Assembly (NCBI GenBank): GCA_964641965.1
Contig: CAZXLD010000070.1
Location: 1 to 14,503, forward strand
Source of the DNA: JAJDFU01 sp964641965
GTDB taxonomy: Bacteria; Bacteroidota; Bacteroidia; Chitinophagales; Saprospiraceae
Length of the DNA: 14,503 nt
Direction of reading: 5' to 3'
The position numbers and the translations under genes were made by a program. The notes under the pieces were generated by a model that saw only the letters and a program-made list of their open reading frames with translations, did no database searches and was not told the DNA's origin. Of this stretch, positions 7,669 to 14,447 are shown piece by piece (positions within the stretch are counted from its first letter, which is position 1; each line of letters begins with the position of its first letter).

Positions 7669-8082
7669 ATGCCACAATCTATGCAAACGAAATCCATCCT
7701 TTCTTGGTCTGTCCGAATTATTGCAGCAGGAATATTGCTCCAAACCCTCTACTTCAAATTTCTGGGGGCTGAAGAAAGTGTTTACATATTCTCTAGCCTT
7801 GGGATTGAGCCCTGGGGCCGAATTGGTACGGGTATTGCCGAGCTACTTACAAGCATATTGCTTCTGATCCCCAAGACTGCTCACCTGGGAGCAATAGCTG
7901 CTATCGGATTGATGGTCGGTGCTTTGCTCTCTCATCTTTTGGTTTTAGGAATTGAAGTCATGGGTGACGGAGGCACCTTATTTATTCTCGGATTAACAGT
8001 GTTAATTTGTGCGCTAATCACGCTTTATTTACACGTGGGTGATCTCAAACAGACTACAAACCTGGTTTTTAGGAAGGCATAG
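7669..8082 (+). CDS. DoxX-family integral membrane protein
   Basis: A 137-residue protein with four predicted membrane segments (about 10-29, 50-68, 72-94 and 102-122). The pattern of a first helix ending in LQTLYFKF, a WGRIGTGIAELL segment with a conserved Gly/Glu (Glu58) in helix 2, and a GDGGTLF loop (99-105) is typical of DoxX/DoxD-like proteins. Members are linked to quinone-dependent thiol or thiosulfate oxidation or oxidative stress, but most, including this one, have no proven role. ATG at 7669 is used; ATG at 7681 is an equally good start. It precedes the redox module by 68 bp and could be read with it, though a separate promoter candidate lies between them. Confidence 0.8.
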   Translation: MPQSMQTKSILSWSVRIIAAGILLQTLYFKFLGAEESVYIFSSLGIEPWGRIGTGIAELLTSILLLIPKTAHLGAIAAIGLMVGALLSHLLVLGIEVMGDGGTLFILGLTVLICALITLYLHVGDLKQTTNLVFRKA

Positions 8083-8089
8083 AAGTCCT

Positions 8090-8097
8090 TATTTTTG
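8090..8097 (+). promoter_or_regulatory. Probable -7 promoter element of the redox module
   Basis: TATTTTTG fits TAnnTTTG exactly. TTTT at 8067-8070, 19 bases upstream and still inside the DoxX gene, is a 3-of-4 match to the TTTG -33 element. Transcription would begin near 8104, giving a leader of roughly 50 bases before the first gene of the module. Confidence 0.5.
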
Positions 8098-8117
8098 AGC
8101 ATGTTGAGATTTGACCC

Positions 8118-8158
8118 TTTGGAGCATGACTCCAAAAGCTAATACTCAAAATGCTTTT
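8118..8158 (+). promoter_or_regulatory. Competing hairpins in the leader of the redox module
   Basis: TTTGGAG (8118-8124) pairs with CTCCAAA (8130-8136) around CATGA, a perfect 7-bp stem. AAAAGC (8134-8139) can instead pair with GCTTTT (8153-8158), which places the ATG at 8151 at the loop/stem border. The two share bases 8134-8136 and cannot form together. The heptamer GAGCATG also occurs twice (8097-8103 and 8122-8128). This could control access to the start codon, but is unproven. Confidence 0.35.
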
Positions 8159-8411
8159 AGAGATGCCCAATATACTGTTCATGATCGCGATTCAAATTTT
8201 TGTTTTCGGCTTGTATGCCTACCTCCTTATAGGATTCTTGTTTGCTTTATGGTTCGTTTTTCGAGGTGTGCACCGTTTAGATGAACAATCCCGGACAGCC
8301 CATTGGGTTACCCGCCTTTTATGGCTGCCTGGGTCTATGCTGTTATGGCCGGTATTGACCCGAAAAATAGTTTTCAAAAAAAGTGATCCTGCTAACGACG
8401 TTTCGCAATAG
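8151..8411 (+). CDS. Small two-helix membrane protein of the Rieske/ferric-reductase module
   Basis: An 86-residue protein. Residues 7-37 are a long hydrophobic stretch, one extended or two short helices, and residues 53-70 form another. Between them is GVHRLDEQSRTA (39-50), and the second helix carries RLLWLPGSMLLWPVL (55-69). From memory, a Gly-x-x-Arg-x-Asp loop followed by LPG...LWP recurs in small proteins coded beside ferric-reductase-like Rieske proteins in other phyla, so I regard it as a real conserved subunit. It may assist assembly or act as a membrane subunit of the next proteins. It is the first gene of the module, 14 bp before the next. ATG at 8151 is used; ATG at 8163 (Met5) is possible. 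Confidence 0.65.
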   Translation: MLLEMPNILFMIAIQIFVFGLYAYLLIGFLFALWFVFRGVHRLDEQSRTAHWVTRLLWLPGSMLLWPVLTRKIVFKKSDPANDVSQ

Positions 8412-8425
8412 ACCTTTAATTAGTT

Positions 8426-8605
8426 ATGGACCTAAAGCTTCGCAAAAGACATCGGATTATTTGGGTATTTCTTTCCGCCATTCTTCTGGTATTGTTTGTG
8501 CGTGCAGTCTGGATTATTCCCAAGCCGGTGATCTATCAACCCGATCCGCTACCCCCTCCTACCCTGGACACTACGGTCAACCCTATTAATTCGGCTCCCT
8601 ATTAA
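8426..8605 (+). CDS. 59-residue single-pass membrane protein of the redox module
   Basis: A short gene easily missed by length cut-offs. It runs from ATG 8426-8428 to TAA 8603-8605. The product has a basic N-terminus MDLKLRKRHR, one membrane helix (about 11-31) and a proline-rich tail (PKPVIYQPDPLPPPT) that should lie on the outer face of the membrane. It sits 14 bp after the preceding gene and 6 bp before the Rieske gene, on the same strand, which is typical of an operon. The positive-inside N-terminus, lack of internal stops and operon spacing argue that it is real. Similar RRHR-helix-proline proteins next to such Rieske genes are in my memory, but I cannot verify this. Function unknown. 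Confidence 0.6.
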   Translation: MDLKLRKRHRIIWVFLSAILLVLFVRAVWIIPKPVIYQPDPLPPPTLDTTVNPINSAPY

Positions 8606-8611
8606 ATTACT

Positions 8612-9667
8612 ATGGCAAATCACTATGCTCCAATTATCTGGAATCGACAGAAGAGAAGGTACGATCGAATAATGATTGGGCTTATTGTCTTGTACTTGAC
8701 GCTGTTTATTGGCCTTCAATTGCTGGTTTTTCCGGGTATCACAGGCGAAACACTTGTAATTCGGGCCACTGGAACCTTGGCCTTTCTACTGCTGCATGTA
8801 GTACTTTGCATTGGTCCTTTAGCTCGATTGGACAAGCGCTTTTCGGCACTCCTGTATAATCGAAGGCATTTGGGAGTTACCCTGTTTTTGATCGCTGCCG
8901 TGCATGGTATTTTTAATATTCTGCAATTTCATACTCTTGGCAATGTAGATCCACTCGTCTCCTTGTTTACCTCCAATATGCAATACGGATCGCTGGCTAA
9001 TTTCCCATTTCAAATACTTGGTTTTTTCGCCTTGTTAATTTTGTTTTTGATGGCAGCCACCAGCCATGATTTCTGGTTGCACAACCTGGGGCCAAACGTA
9101 TGGAAGGGACTACACATGGCCGTTTATTTGGTTTATGGACTCCTGGTCTTGCATGTGATGCTGGGCGTGATTCAGTTGGAGGTTTCTCCGGTTTGGTCCG
9201 GATTCGTGGGGCTGGGCTTGGTCACAATAAGCGGACTCCACCTGGCGGCTGCCAGGCAATCCTCCAAGCTGGATAAAGAAAGTGGTGGAGTAGAAGAAGA
9301 AGGCTTTGTCCGGGTGGCATCGCTGGAAGAAATTCCGGAAGGGAGGGCCAAAATTGCCATCTTAGACGGAGAACAGATCGCCATTTTTCGTCATGAAGAC
9401 AAACTGTTTGCGGTTAGCAACCTGTGTCGCCATCAGCATGGACCATTAGGGGAAGGAAAAATAATCGATGGGTGTATTACTTGCCCTTGGCACGGCTATC
9501 AATATTTACCCCATAATGGACAATCGCCACCTCCATACACCGAAAAACTAAACACTTACGATCTACGCCTGAAAGATGGATATGTCTTCGTGCATCCAAA
9601 TCCCTACCCGGAAGGTACTGAACGTCCTGGTGCCCTTATTCCATCTTCAAAATCCGGAACCCTATGA
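8612..9667 (+). CDS. Ferric-reductase-like membrane haem domain fused to a Rieske [2Fe-2S] domain
   Basis: The 351-residue protein has two parts. Residues 1-213 form six predicted membrane helices of the ferric-reductase/YedZ (MsrQ) type, with candidate haem-ligand histidines His62, His98, His168 and His181. Residues 230-332 are a Rieske domain with C-R-H at 272-274 and C-P-W-H at 291-294, so Cys272, His274, Cys291 and His294 should hold a [2Fe-2S] cluster. Basic residues in the N-terminus (NRQKRRYDR) and in the 72-86 loop put both termini, and the Rieske domain, in the cytoplasm. It probably passes electrons between a cytoplasmic donor and haem in the membrane. The partner is unknown. No FAD/NAD(P) reductase domain is present, unlike NOX or FRE proteins. 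It overlaps the next gene by 4 nt (ATGA). Confidence 0.85.
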   Translation: MANHYAPIIWNRQKRRYDRIMIGLIVLYLTLFIGLQLLVFPGITGETLVIRATGTLAFLLLHVVLCIGPLARLDKRFSALLYNRRHLGVTLFLIAAVHGIFNILQFHTLGNVDPLVSLFTSNMQYGSLANFPFQILGFFALLILFLMAATSHDFWLHNLGPNVWKGLHMAVYLVYGLLVLHVMLGVIQLEVSPVWSGFVGLGLVTISGLHLAAARQSSKLDKESGGVEEEGFVRVASLEEIPEGRAKIAILDGEQIAIFRHEDKLFAVSNLCRHQHGPLGEGKIIDGCITCPWHGYQYLPHNGQSPPPYTEKLNTYDLRLKDGYVFVHPNPYPEGTERPGALIPSSKSGTL

Positions 9668-10524
9668 ATCAGAAACCTGAACAAAAAGAGTTCTTTGTAG
9701 GCTGGGAGAATAAGCTACCATCTGGCCAGGCCGCCTATCTGCGAAAGGCTATTTGGGGTCTGGGGCTGCTTGCCGGATTAGTGGCAGTTGCTCTAGTTCT
9801 TTCTCAGAGAGGCTTTGCCGATTCGGTCTTCGAATTCGGCAATTTGAAAACGATAGAAGGCGTCTTGATCCAGGACCCCTTCCCCATGTTAAAAGTCCTA
9901 AAAACCAATTCCAGTCCAATGGAGCCGTCTTTTGAGCGGATCCTGCTCATTGGTTTTGGTAAAAAGGGAGCTGGAAAAACCCTTGATGAATTAGAAGAAC
10001 TCCATGGCCCCCTTTGGAACAAACCCATCCGACTGGAAGGAACTTTAATTTACGATCAGGGAAAAACAGCTCTGGAATTAACCAATGGGGCGGCATCTTA
10101 TAAAGGACTTGGTAATAAAGATATTGTGTATCCAAAACCGGAGATGGTAGAGAAAGGAAGACACCGGCTGGTAGGTGAGATCTTGGACCCTAAATGCGCG
10201 CTCGGCGTTATGAAACCCGCCTTTGGAAAACCACACAAGTCTTGCGCTATTCGATGTATCTCCGGCGGCATACCCCCGGTACTACGTATTCAGGAAGATG
10301 ATGGTACCGCTCGACATTTTTTGGTGACCGGCCCGGGCGGGCAAGCGGTGAACCAGGAAATACTACCTTTTGTAGCCGATCAAGTACGGATCTGCGGAGA
10401 GCTGTCCCAGGTAGACGATTGGGAAGTAATCCGGGTCGATCCGGCAAAAGATATTTTGCGTCTATCTATTGGACTTTTTTCCGGTACAGAACAGACAACC
10501 AAGATTCCCATGTGCCAAAATTAA
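9664..10524 (+). CDS. Membrane-anchored protein with DPKC...HxxCxxxC motif, function unknown
   Basis: A 286-residue protein with a cytoplasmic N-terminus FFVGWENKLPSGQAAYLRKA (10-29), one helix (about 30-48) and a large domain expected outside the cytoplasm. The striking block is GEILDPKCALG (171-181) then GKPHKSCAIRCISGGIPP (188-205), giving Cys178, His191, Cys194 and Cys198, a likely metal or redox site. It is not a CxxCH cytochrome c motif. Cys244 and Cys284 are further cysteines. I recall this block, with its DPKC and IRCISGGIPP, in uncharacterised proteins encoded beside Rieske/ferric-reductase fusions, and know of no assigned function. The start ATG overlaps the Rieske stop (9664-9667), so the two are made together. 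It may be the partner that accepts or donates electrons on the outer face. Confidence 0.75.
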   Translation: MNQKPEQKEFFVGWENKLPSGQAAYLRKAIWGLGLLAGLVAVALVLSQRGFADSVFEFGNLKTIEGVLIQDPFPMLKVLKTNSSPMEPSFERILLIGFGKKGAGKTLDELEELHGPLWNKPIRLEGTLIYDQGKTALELTNGAASYKGLGNKDIVYPKPEMVEKGRHRLVGEILDPKCALGVMKPAFGKPHKSCAIRCISGGIPPVLRIQEDDGTARHFLVTGPGGQAVNQEILPFVADQVRICGELSQVDDWEVIRVDPAKDILRLSIGLFSGTEQTTKIPMCQN

Positions 10525-10534
10525 AATCGATCAT

Positions 10535-10568
10535 CGGATTGATTTCCTAATAGTAGGGAATCGATCTG
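10535..10568 (+). terminator. 14-bp imperfect hairpin between the redox module and the DinB gene
   Basis: Bases 10535-10548 (CGGATTGATTTCCT) fold onto 10555-10568 (AGGGAATCGATCTG) with three G-U pairs and a 6-base loop AATAGT. There is no T run after it, so it is not a standard intrinsic terminator. It begins 10 bases after the stop of the redox module and ends 7 bases before the DinB start. It may stabilise the upstream mRNA, attenuate read-through or hide the start of the next gene. Confidence 0.5.
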
Positions 10569-10575
10569 TCCAACC

Positions 10576-11100
10576 ATGTCATGTATGAATCCATCATTCC
10601 CATTACCTCAAATAGCACATCGATTGCTCGATGATGCCTTGAGATACTTGGTCCATATTCAACCTTCTCTTTACAGTGAGAAACAAGAGTTGCTGCTTGG
10701 AGCTTCCATAGGAGAACACACCCGGCATTTTATCGAGTTCTTTCAATGCCTGCTCGATCAGATCCAGGGTTCTCCCAGCGTGATCAATTATGCGCTCCGC
10801 CAAAGGGATTATGGGATTGAGCAAGATCCAATGCATGCCGCCACTCAGGTACGGCAGTTACAAAAGCAATTGAATGCCTTGAAAGAAAATCAAAGCTGTT
10901 TGATCAATTGTGGAGAACACCTCTCTGCAGCTAGTTCCTACCTGACCGAAACGAATCTGGAACGAGAGCTGCTGTACAACATTGATCACACGATTCACCA
11001 TCTGGCCATCATTAAAATAGGCCTGCTGGCCAAGAATCCTCAGTTCGACCTACCCCCCTACTTTGGGTATATGCCTTCTACCATTCAGTATCAAGAATAA
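10576..11100 (+). CDS. DinB-like four-helix protein
   Basis: A 174-residue protein of the DinB/YfiT-like superfamily, whose members are metal-binding four-helix bundles, several acting as thiol-dependent transferases or isomerases. Candidate metal ligands are His48 in IGEHTRHFIEFF and His138 and His142 in YNIDHTIHHLAI. INYALRQRDYGIEQDP (70-85) is a conserved block of one DinB subgroup, which I know only as 'DinB family'. It is cytoplasmic, as no signal or membrane segment is seen. ATG at 10576 is used; ATG at 10585 (Met4) is possible. Its stop and the next gene's start share one base (TAATG), so the pair is translationally coupled. Specific reaction unknown. Confidence 0.8.
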   Translation: MSCMNPSFPLPQIAHRLLDDALRYLVHIQPSLYSEKQELLLGASIGEHTRHFIEFFQCLLDQIQGSPSVINYALRQRDYGIEQDPMHAATQVRQLQKQLNALKENQSCLINCGEHLSAASSYLTETNLERELLYNIDHTIHHLAIIKIGLLAKNPQFDLPPYFGYMPSTIQYQE

Positions 11101-11831
11101 TGTGCACCGTTAGCTATTTACCAAAGGAAAAAGGAAATTTCATTCTTACTTCCAATCGCGATGAGGCCCCTGCCAGACATGGTAATGGCTTGCTAAAAAC
11201 GCAAAGAAACGACAGGACCATTTTCTATCCTGATGTGCCAAACACGCCCGGATCCTGGATCTCTGTTTCAGACCGCCAGCAAACGGTTTGCCTGCTAAAC
11301 GGTGCATTTGACCCCAGCCCAAATCACAGGCGCTATCCAAAAAGCAGGGGCAATGTAATCCTTGATTTTTTTGAGTTTGAATCCACAGCTGTATTTGCAT
11401 CCGACTATCAAATGGATGGCATGGCGCCCTTCACTTTGGTCGTGCTGGAGGATGGGCAGTGTTTTAAACTGATTTGGGACGGCACACAAACCTTCTTGGA
11501 AGAACTGGATGCGACTATACCCCATTTTTGGTCCTCGGTGACTCTTTATCCTCCCGATATACGGAAGTGGAGGGAAAACCTCTTTCGGGAATGGCTCCGG
11601 GGCAGAACTTCCTTCTCTCAGGAAGAGATCTTGGCATTTCATACCTCAGGAGGTGCAGAAGATATGCTGAATGGTTTGCTGATGAACCGGAATGACATCG
11701 TCAAAACTCTGAGTGTAACGACTATACGGAAAGAAGAAGATTTTTTTGAATTGCGCTATATAGACTTGGAAAATGGACCACGCCCTGAACAAAAGATCAG
11801 GCTTTCTCCGGCCAGTGAGCTATTTGAATAA
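11100..11831 (+). CDS. NRDE (TANGO2-like) family protein
   Basis: A 243-residue member of the NRDE/TANGO2 family. It starts MCTVSY, with Cys2 positioned to become an N-terminal nucleophile after Met removal, and carries the naming motif NRDE at 19-22 in TSNRDEAPARH. Length is typical. The fold is related to Ntn hydrolases, and eukaryotic TANGO2/HRG-9 proteins have been linked to haem trafficking and to lipid/CoA metabolism; bacterial members have no settled function. It is coupled to the DinB gene by TAATG (11098-11102), and its end overlaps the ATP-grasp start. A role in cleaving or forming amide bonds beside the ligase is possible but is inference. Confidence 0.87.
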   Translation: MCTVSYLPKEKGNFILTSNRDEAPARHGNGLLKTQRNDRTIFYPDVPNTPGSWISVSDRQQTVCLLNGAFDPSPNHRRYPKSRGNVILDFFEFESTAVFASDYQMDGMAPFTLVVLEDGQCFKLIWDGTQTFLEELDATIPHFWSSVTLYPPDIRKWRENLFREWLRGRTSFSQEEILAFHTSGGAEDMLNGLLMNRNDIVKTLSVTTIRKEEDFFELRYIDLENGPRPEQKIRLSPASELFE

Positions 11832-12903
11832 CTTTCGATTACATCCGCTCTGGATTCGGTATTCCAGCTGGGAATTCTGGCCCAGTTGGTTGATGTATGG
11901 ACCGGTGGTATTGATTTGGCTTTTACAGGCGATCCGGGCAGGCAAGCTCTTTTTTTTCTCCGCCGTCAATCCAGCCATCCCTACCGGCGGTTGGTTAGGA
12001 GAATCGAAATGGGATATCCTAAATCGGATGCCCAAGAACCTGTATCCTGAAACCTTATTTATCCCCAAAGGAACGGACATAGCATCCATTTTAGGATCAA
12101 TTCGACATGCTGGAATTCAATACCCCTTCATTGCGAAACCGGATGTGGGCGAACGTGGATTCCTGGTCCAGCACATCCAGAATGAGGAGGAGCTGAAGGC
12201 ACACTTTAACCGGGTCAATGCCGACATGATGATCCAGGCCTTTATACCCTTACCCCTGGAAGTAAGCGCCTTATGTTATCGTAATCCAGTGACGCAGGAG
12301 GCTGAGGTCACTTCCCTGTGCATCAAGGAATTCCTTGAGGTGGTAGGAGATGGACGACATACCCTTGAAGAGCTGATCCTACAAAAACCCAGGGCTATTC
12401 TCCGCTTGTCTGAACTTCGTAATCAATTTCAAAATCAATGGAAACAAGTGGTCCCAGAGGGTACTACACTCCTGTTAGAACCCATCGGCAATCATTGCCG
12501 GGGTACCAAATTTATTGATGTCAACCACCAGATTGACGATCAATTGACAAAGGTCCTCATCGGGTTACTAGATCAAATGGAGGATATTCAATACGGAAGG
12601 TTTGATTTGCGGACAAAAAGCCTGGAAGATTTGCGGCAAGGGGAGCATTTCCAAATATTCGAATTCAATGGCGTAGGAAGTGATCCTGCTCATTTGTATG
12701 ATCCGAAACATTCGATCTCGTCGATCTATACAACCATCTGGAGGCATTTTACCATCATGCGCGAAATTTACCAGGCTCAACGACAAAAAGGAGTTAAAGC
12801 AATGGGCTGGTTAGAAGCTTGGCAATACATCCAGGTTTACAGGGAATACAAGAAAACAGCCCAAAGCTCAAATCTTCAAGTTCAAACTCCCAACCATTAT
12901 TGA
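11815..12903 (+). CDS. ATP-grasp ligase-like protein with N-terminal membrane segment
   Basis: A 362-residue protein (from GTG 11815) of the ATP-grasp superfamily, whose members join a carboxylate to an amine or similar nucleophile via an acyl phosphate. FIAKPDVGERG (105-115) holds the ATP-binding Lys108. EFLEVVGDGRHT (172-183), YGRFDLR (260-266) and IFEFNGVGSDPAH (281-293), with Glu283 and Asn285 as Mg ligands, complete the site. Residues 23-40 are hydrophobic, followed by FFFSAVNPAIPTGGWLGESK, a signature of this subgroup. The open frame reaches back to an ATG at 11773, but that would overlap NRDE by 59 nt; GTG at 11815 gives a 17-nt overlap and a family-like N-terminus, so I prefer it. Often labelled 'D-Ala-D-Ala ligase-like'; the substrate is unknown. 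Confidence 0.78.
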   Translation: MSYLNNFRLHPLWIRYSSWEFWPSWLMYGPVVLIWLLQAIRAGKLFFFSAVNPAIPTGGWLGESKWDILNRMPKNLYPETLFIPKGTDIASILGSIRHAGIQYPFIAKPDVGERGFLVQHIQNEEELKAHFNRVNADMMIQAFIPLPLEVSALCYRNPVTQEAEVTSLCIKEFLEVVGDGRHTLEELILQKPRAILRLSELRNQFQNQWKQVVPEGTTLLLEPIGNHCRGTKFIDVNHQIDDQLTKVLIGLLDQMEDIQYGRFDLRTKSLEDLRQGEHFQIFEFNGVGSDPAHLYDPKHSISSIYTTIWRHFTIMREIYQAQRQKGVKAMGWLEAWQYIQVYREYKKTAQSSNLQVQTPNHY

Positions 12904-13540
12904 TCTAGTCACCACTTTCCTTTGGGGCTTTTTTGTAAGCCTGCTAGGTTCGCTACCCCCAGGTGCCATTAGTATGAGTATCGTGGAGGCAGTAGTGACC
13001 AAGGGAATAAAATCTGCATTGGCTTTAGCCTTGGGTGCCGCGTTAGTAGAGTTTTTTCAGGCCGTACTTGCGGTCCGGTTTTCGGCCTGGATCATCCAAC
13101 ACCCTCAAATAGAAACTTGGATAACCGGGCTTACCATTCCCCTATTTATCCTTCTGGGTGGTTATTACCTGATCAAAAAGCCTACATCTGTTGACAAGCC
13201 CACAACGAAATCAACAACGGTCAAGGTAGGTGTTGTTCGCCAAAGCTTTTGGACCGGTGCCTTGATTAGCGGAGCAAATATGCTTGCAATTCCCTTTTGG
13301 GTATTTTATGCTACCTACCTATCGGGAATGGAATGGATTGCAATCCAGAACTGGATGGGGATAATCGCTTTTTCTGTTGGTGTGACCGTTGGAACGTTTG
13401 GTGTGCTATTTGGATATGCCTACTTAGGTGTATGGGCTCGCACTTATGCTGGATGGATATCCCATTGGGCTTCCAATCTGGTCGGTATTACCTTCTTGAT
13501 ACTTGCTGCTAGCCAGGTAGGAAATCTCATTTTTCAATGA
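12899..13540 (+). CDS. LysE-type amino-acid/metabolite exporter with a non-ATG start
   Basis: A LysE/RhtB-superfamily exporter of about six membrane helices. The first in-frame ATG, 12974, would remove most of helix 1 and the conserved N-terminal motif SLLGSLPPGAIS, which is clearly encoded upstream in the same frame (12938-12973). In that frame no ATG, GTG or TTG exists between the upstream stop (12812-12814) and 12974. The likely start is therefore a rare ATT (12899 or 12896), which overlaps the ATP-grasp stop and gives 213 residues. Helix 1 is VTTFLWGFFVSLLGS; GANMLAIPFWVFYATYL is a second family block. It would export the product of the upstream genes, by context. Its last 14 bases overlap the convergent hydrolase gene. 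Confidence 0.75.
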   Translation: MDLVTTFLWGFFVSLLGSLPPGAISMSIVEAVVTKGIKSALALALGAALVEFFQAVLAVRFSAWIIQHPQIETWITGLTIPLFILLGGYYLIKKPTSVDKPTTKSTTVKVGVVRQSFWTGALISGANMLAIPFWVFYATYLSGMEWIAIQNWMGIIAFSVGVTVGTFGVLFGYAYLGVWARTYAGWISHWASNLVGITFLILAASQVGNLIFQ

Positions 13541-14447
13541 GGGCAAGATCGATCAACCTAAAAATCCGGCTACTCGCTTCATTCATATGAGACCAGACAA
13601 TAAAGTGATTTTCACCTGAGAGCGTATCTATGGTTACATTGGATTGGCCTTGCATTTGCGATTCTGCGAATACCATATTCTCGACCGGAACCAACATATC
13701 TTCCGTACCATGCATGAAAATGACTGGAACCTGGATTTCGTTCCAACGGTTCTGTATTTCCCTCAATTCATCTTCCAGGATGACCAATTCTTCATTGGAA
13801 ACCCAAAAGGAAGTGGGGATAAAAGGATAGAATATGGGCCAAGCCATTATTTTTCGCCACCAATTGGGAGGTTCCAGGTTTGGATCTATGGGCGCGGCAA
13901 TCATAAGAAGGCCGTCAACTTGGTCTGGATAATCCATGGCATAGCGTCCAATAATAGAACAGCCAAGGGAATGGCCGACGAGTATTACCGGATCTAGATG
14001 TAGTTGATCTACCATTTGCTTGAGGGCAGCGGCCTGGTCTGCTAGTCTGGGCATGGCTTCGCCAAAATTGGAATCCCCGAAGCCGGGTCGGTCGGGGGCG
14101 TATAAATTAGCGCGTTGCAACAGGGCATCGTTGGTCAGGTGGGGGGTGAATGCGCTCAGGGAGCCGGGAGTACCATGGACAAAAAGGACCGCCGGACGTT
14201 TTTCGCCTGGCCGTTCCATGGAGGCGTAGCATAGCCTGCCGTTGATGAGCTGAAGGGTGTCCATTCGGGGCTGGCCGGAGGTAGTCCTGGTTTCCAATTG
14301 TTCAATAAGCTGGGAAGTAGGCTCCCGGAAGGATAACCAGCCCATGGCGTTGATGAACAGGAGGAGGGCCAGGATCAATAGAAATAGAGATCCGGAACTA
14401 ATGAGAAACCAACGCAAAACTCTTCCTTTACGCAATGTGGGCCACAT
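13527..14447 (-). CDS. Membrane-anchored alpha/beta hydrolase
   Basis: An alpha/beta-hydrolase-fold enzyme of 306 residues from ATG 14445-14447; an in-frame TTG at 14460-14462 would add five residues (numbering here uses the longer form). An N-terminal helix (about 17-38), preceded by basic residues (TLRKGRVLRW), anchors or exports the protein. The catalytic set is complete: oxyanion loop HGTPG (96-100), nucleophile Ser165 in VGHSLG, Asp255 in MHGTEDMLVP and His286 in GENHFIVW. DRPGFGDS (124-131) is a usual block. The substrate is unknown: esterase, lipase, epoxide or C-C hydrolase are all possible. It is transcribed towards the LysE gene, with a 14-bp tail-to-tail overlap (13527-13540), and belongs to no visible operon. 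Confidence 0.85.
   Translation of the reverse strand: MWPTLRKGRVLRWFLISSGSLFLLILALLLFINAMGWLSFREPTSQLIEQLETRTTSGQPRMDTLQLINGRLCYASMERPGEKRPAVLFVHGTPGSLSAFTPHLTNDALLQRANLYAPDRPGFGDSNFGEAMPRLADQAAALKQMVDQLHLDPVILVGHSLGCSIIGRYAMDYPDQVDGLLMIAAPIDPNLEPPNWWRKIMAWPIFYPFIPTSFWVSNEELVILEDELREIQNRWNEIQVPVIFMHGTEDMLVPVENMVFAESQMQGQSNVTIDTLSGENHFIVWSHMNEASSRIFRLIDLALIEK

Noticed and set aside
10195..10278. c-type cytochrome or ferredoxin motif in the DPKC protein
   Set aside because: No CxxCH and no CxxCxxC is present; the spacing is C-x15-C-x3-C with a nearby His.
11773..11814. ATG at 11773 as the start of the ATP-grasp gene
   Set aside because: It would overlap NRDE by 59 bases, and the added residues are unlike the N-terminus of this family; GTG at 11815 fits better.
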